The notes beneath the pieces are model-generated. The model worked only from the letters and a program-made list of their open reading frames with translations, ran no database searches and had not been told where the DNA came from. Source: Serripes groenlandicus (taxonomy: Eukaryota > Mollusca > Bivalvia > Cardiida > Cardiidae). From it: 64,000 nt of DNA. Positions 60,888-64,000 of the stretch are shown here, piece by piece. The stretch spans positions 67,765,418 through 67,829,417 of the forward strand of contig JASEVX010000008.1 in the NCBI GenBank assembly GCA_031761405.1, written 5' to 3'. Every line of letters begins with the position of its first letter. Position 1 is the first letter of the stretch. Made by a program: the position numbers and the translations under genes.

Positions 60888-62066
60888 ATGAGAGAGTGTC
60901 ATAGTGCAATTATATATCCTGTTCTTTGTTATGAGACGGTTTCATAGTGCAATTATATATCATGTTCTTTGTTATGAGAGGGTGTCAAAGTGCAATTATA
61001 TATCCTGTTCTTTGTTATGAGACGGTTTCATAGTGCAATTATATATCCTGTTCTTTGTTATGAGAGGGTGTCAAAGTGCAATTATATATCCTGTTCTTTG
61101 TTATGAGACGGTTTCATAGTGCAATTATATATCCTGTTCTTTTTTATGAGAGGGTGTCAAAGTACAATTATATATCCCGTTCTTTGTTATGAGAGAGTGT
61201 CAAAGTGCAATTATATATCCTGTTCTTTGTTATTAGACGGTTTCATAGTGCAATTATATATCCCGTTCTTTGTTATGAGAGGGTGTCAAAGTGCAATTAT
61301 ATATCCTGTTCTTTGTTATGAGACGGTTTCATAGTGCAATTATATATCCTGTTCTTTGTTATGAGAGGGTGTCAAATTGCAATTATATATCCTGTTCTTT
61401 GTTATGAGACGTTGTCATAGTACAATTATATATCCTGTTCTTTGTTATGAGACATTGTTATAGTGCAATTATATACCATGTTCCTTGCTATGAGACGGTT
61501 TCATAGTGCAATTATATATATCCTGTTCTTTGTTATGAGAGGGTGTCAAAGTGCAATTATATATCCTGTTCTTTGTTATGAGACGGTTTCAAAGTGCAAT
61601 TATATATCCCGTTCTTTGTTATGAGACGGTGTCAAAGTGCAATTATATATCTTGTTCTTTGTTATGAGACGGTGTCATACTACAATTATATATCCTGTTC
61701 TTTGTTATGAGACGGTGTCACAGTGCAATTATATATCATGTTCCTTGTTATGAGACGGTTTCATAGTGCAATTATATATCCTGTTCTTTGTTATGAGACG
61801 GTTTCATAGTGCAATTATATATCCCGTTCCTTGTTATGAGAGGGTGTCAAAGTGCAATTATATATCCTGTTCTTTGTTATGAGACGGTGTCATAGTACAA
61901 TTATATATCCTGTTCTTTGTTATGAGAAGGTGTCATAGTGCATTATATATCCTGTTCTTTGTTATGTGACGGTGTCATAATGCAATTATTTATCCCGTTC
62001 TTTGTTATGAGACGGTGTCAAAGTGCAATTATATATCATGTTCTTTGTTATGAGACGGTGTCATAG
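60888..62066 (+). repeat. 43-bp tandem satellite, subfamily 2
   Basis: About 27 copies of a related 43-bp unit: GAGACGGTTTCATAGTGCAA, TTATATATCCTG, TTCTTTGTTAT. The switch from subfamily 1 is abrupt at 60888-60900 with no mixing on either side. Units alternate loosely between GACGGTTTCATAG and GAGGGTGTCAAAG. The array ends at the 5' end of a LINE. Confidence 0.94.
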
Positions 62067-63284
62067 TATAATTATAACTATAAAATATACATAATAGCTA
62101 GAAATAAGTTTAAAGCCTTATGGAAGAAAAAACAATTAAACTATTTAAAGCAACAAAGACTTAAATTAATTCAAAGTAGGACAAATCCAAAGAAATTTTG
62201 GAATCTTGTTAAGTGTAATCATTCAATGATATTAAAACCTCATGAAATAATGCCAGTTGATCTCTCAACAATGTATAACCACTTTAGTACGCTCCTGTAT
62301 GATAGTAGTGCACAACCACTTCAATTTGAAAACAACAGACATGAAGCAAATCAAGATTGCAATGATTTAAATAAAGAAATAAGTATTTTAGAAATTGAAA
62401 ACGTCATAAATAACTTATCAAATGGAAAATCAGCTGGAATGGATGGCATTGGTGCAGAATTTTATAAACATACTATTACCGACATTCTACCAATTTTTCA
62501 TAAACTATTCAATAATATACTTATAACGGGTGTATTCCCTAAATCATGGACCAATCTTCTAATCGGGAAGTAAGAATAACCCAAGTAATTATCGAGGCAT
62601 ATCGATTACTACAACAATGTATAAAATATTTTCAAGCATCATTAACACTAGATTATATCACTGGGCGGAAGAACATCATAAGATTGACGAAGCTCTATCT
62701 GGGTTTAGAAGAAACTATTCAACAGCTGATAACATTTATTCATTACAGGCAGTTATACAAAAATACTTATCAAAAAAAGGAGGCCGATTTTATTGTCTTT
62801 ACGTTGATTTTCGCAAAGCATTCGATAAAATAAACCATTACAAGTTGTTTGAATGTCTTAGAAATATAGGTATACACGGACACTTTTTTAATGTGTTATT
62901 AGCAATGTATTCAAATATCACTTCCTGTGTCAAAACTAACGCCGGTATAACCGAGTTTTTCAAATGTAATATAGGGACTAGACAAGGAGACACAAGTAGC
63001 ACTACAATTTTCTCACTCTTTATCAACCAACTCTGTACAAGGTTAAGAGAGGGTAATATCAACGGTATATTTGTTACAGAAAATATTCCCGATATCATCT
63101 GTTTAATGTTTGCAGATGATATTGCCAACTGCTCAGATACTGTCGTTAATTTACAGAAAGAACTTAATGTTATAAACCAATTCTGCATTGACACAGGTAT
63201 GGAAATTAATCTTGAAAAGACAGAAATCATTGTTTTCAGAAATGGTGGCCCACGAAGAAATAATGAAAAATGTTTTTTTGGGTG
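62067..63284 (+). pseudogene. LINE reverse transcriptase, frameshifted
   Basis: First frame (62067-62573): a lysine-rich linker, NPKKFWNLVKCN, and then the RT opening NNLSNGKSAGMDGIGAEFYK and FPKSWTNLLI. About five residues expected after this (usually a PLFKK-like stretch) are missing, and the frame changes near 62565. The second frame reads GSKNNPSNYRGIS, MYKIFSSIINTRL, DEALSGFRRNYSTADNI, LYVDFRKAFDKINH, IGTRQGDTS and the catalytic LMFADDIANCSD (about 63106-63141), then INLEKTEIIVFRNGG. It ends at TGA 63283-63285 after a seven-T run that has gained one base. Reverse-transcribes element RNA in intact relatives; inactive here. Confidence 0.87.
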
Positions 63285-64000
63285 AAGAACAAATCAGAAT
63301 ATCATCACATTACAAATATTTGGGTTTGATCTTCACCCCTATGCTGTCATGGTTTTCAGCTCAACAAAAGCTCGCAGCTCAAGCCAGGAAAGCTACTTTT
63401 TCTATTTATAAATATCAGAGAGCATATGGTTATTTTCCTTGTAAAGATCTTTTTAAGTTGTTTGACTCGATGATAAAACCAATATTGTGCTACGGAGCGC
63501 AAGTATGGGGCCATACATATTCAGAAGTCGTAGAATCTGTCCACTTTGATTTTTGTAAAAGATATCTAAAACTAAATAGTAAAACAAATAACATAGTAGC
63601 ATTGGGAGAATGTGGTAGATATCCTATTTATATTGATATTTATTCTTACTGTATCAAATATTGGTGTCGTTTGTTAGTAATGCCAAATAACAGATATCCT
63701 CGAAATTGTTATTTAATGCAAAAATCCTTGGATGATGTTGGACGAAGAACCTGGAGTACTTACGTCAAAAACTTACTTTTTCTCTACGGTTCTGGCTATG
63801 TTTGGATTGCACAGGACGTTGGAAACGCCAACCATTTTGTCAAATGTTTTAAACAGCGCTTGATAGACTGTTTCAAACAAAATTGGCATGTACAAATCAA
63901 CGCATCTGGTCGTTGCCATCATTACAAACACTATAAATCTCTGCTAAATACTGAAAGATATCTGTTGATTGACATCCCATTCAAATATAGAATAGCTCTT
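63284..64000 (+). pseudogene. LINE C-terminal region, open to the window edge
   Basis: Continues the reverse transcriptase after a one-base frameshift and stays open for 239 codons to the end of the window: EEQIRISSHYKYLGLIFTPM, AQQKLAAQARKATFSIYKYQ, DSMIKPILCYGAQVWG, LDDVGRRTWSTYVKNLLFLY and LLIDIPFKYRIAL. The KYLG, LFDSM.KPILCYG..VWG and RRTW blocks are characteristic of LINE C-terminal regions following RT. No zinc knuckle is visible within the window. Confidence 0.85.

Larger units (their letters stand above)
62067..64000 (+). mobile_element. 5'-truncated LINE, continuing beyond the window
   Basis: Non-LTR retrotransposon remnant joined directly to the 43-bp satellite at its 5' side, the usual sign of truncated target-primed insertion. 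It contains RT and a long C-terminal region; endonuclease and ORF1 are absent. The 3' end lies outside the window. The motifs differ from the LINE in the 25-bp satellite (TRQGD in place of PQGSV), so it belongs to another clade, which I cannot name with confidence. Confidence 0.85.

Noticed and set aside
61119..61334. 71-codon frame in the second 43-bp subfamily
   Set aside because: Repeat translation (43-bp units shift frame, giving three alternating peptides).

Overview
The window looks like repeat-dense, AT-rich nuclear DNA of a metazoan, most plausibly a mollusc and perhaps a bivalve. That guess rests on metazoan-type transposable elements (DIRS-like YR retroelement, Jockey/CR1-like and other LINEs, PIF/Harbinger), TTAGGG-type telomere-like motifs and the absence of any bacterial gene organisation; it is an inference, not proven by the sequence. 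I see no intact protein-coding gene and recognise no tRNA or rRNA gene. Nearly everything is tandem satellite, with broken transposons between the arrays.

Layout. 1-12167: three blocks of a 44-bp satellite alternate with three blocks of a 152-bp satellite; two of the 152-to-44 junctions carry the same hairpin-forming element. 12168-14225: a 103-bp spacer, after which the 152-bp satellite continues in the opposite orientation. 14226-15867: a related GTAC-rich 30-bp array containing five telomere-like TTAGGG patches. 15868-18376: a decayed DIRS-type element (gag zinc knuckle, RT, RNase H, tyrosine recombinase). 18377-19872: low-copy DNA with a TCACGTGA-site dimer flanked by a diverged direct repeat. 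19873-25240: AC-rich 31/23-bp repeats, then a 65-bp satellite with a 650-bp higher-order repeat. 25255-44625: about 17 kb of a 25-bp satellite, interrupted by a LINE insertion and by a second LINE piece created when that insertion and its flank were duplicated.

44626-47447: CAT-type microsatellite, a 35-bp array, a poly-G tract and a MITE-like palindromic element. 47448-57083: an asymmetric inverted repeat. The left arm contains a 21-bp satellite grown to about 163 copies; the right arm keeps the same flanks but about one copy of the unit, and carries about 4.2 kb of extra DNA including an internally deleted Harbinger transposon (broken transposase on +, MADF-like second protein fragment on -). 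57180-62066: a 43-bp satellite in two subfamilies. 62067-64000: a 5'-truncated, frameshifted LINE running off the window.

There is no operon-like cooperation between genes here. The biology on show is satellite turnover: higher-order repeats, segmental duplication, orientation switches, and transposon capture that dates the rearrangements. The closest thing to an undescribed system is the asymmetric inverted repeat, which appears to show a 21-bp word both as a single copy and as a 3.4-kb satellite in the same sequence context.
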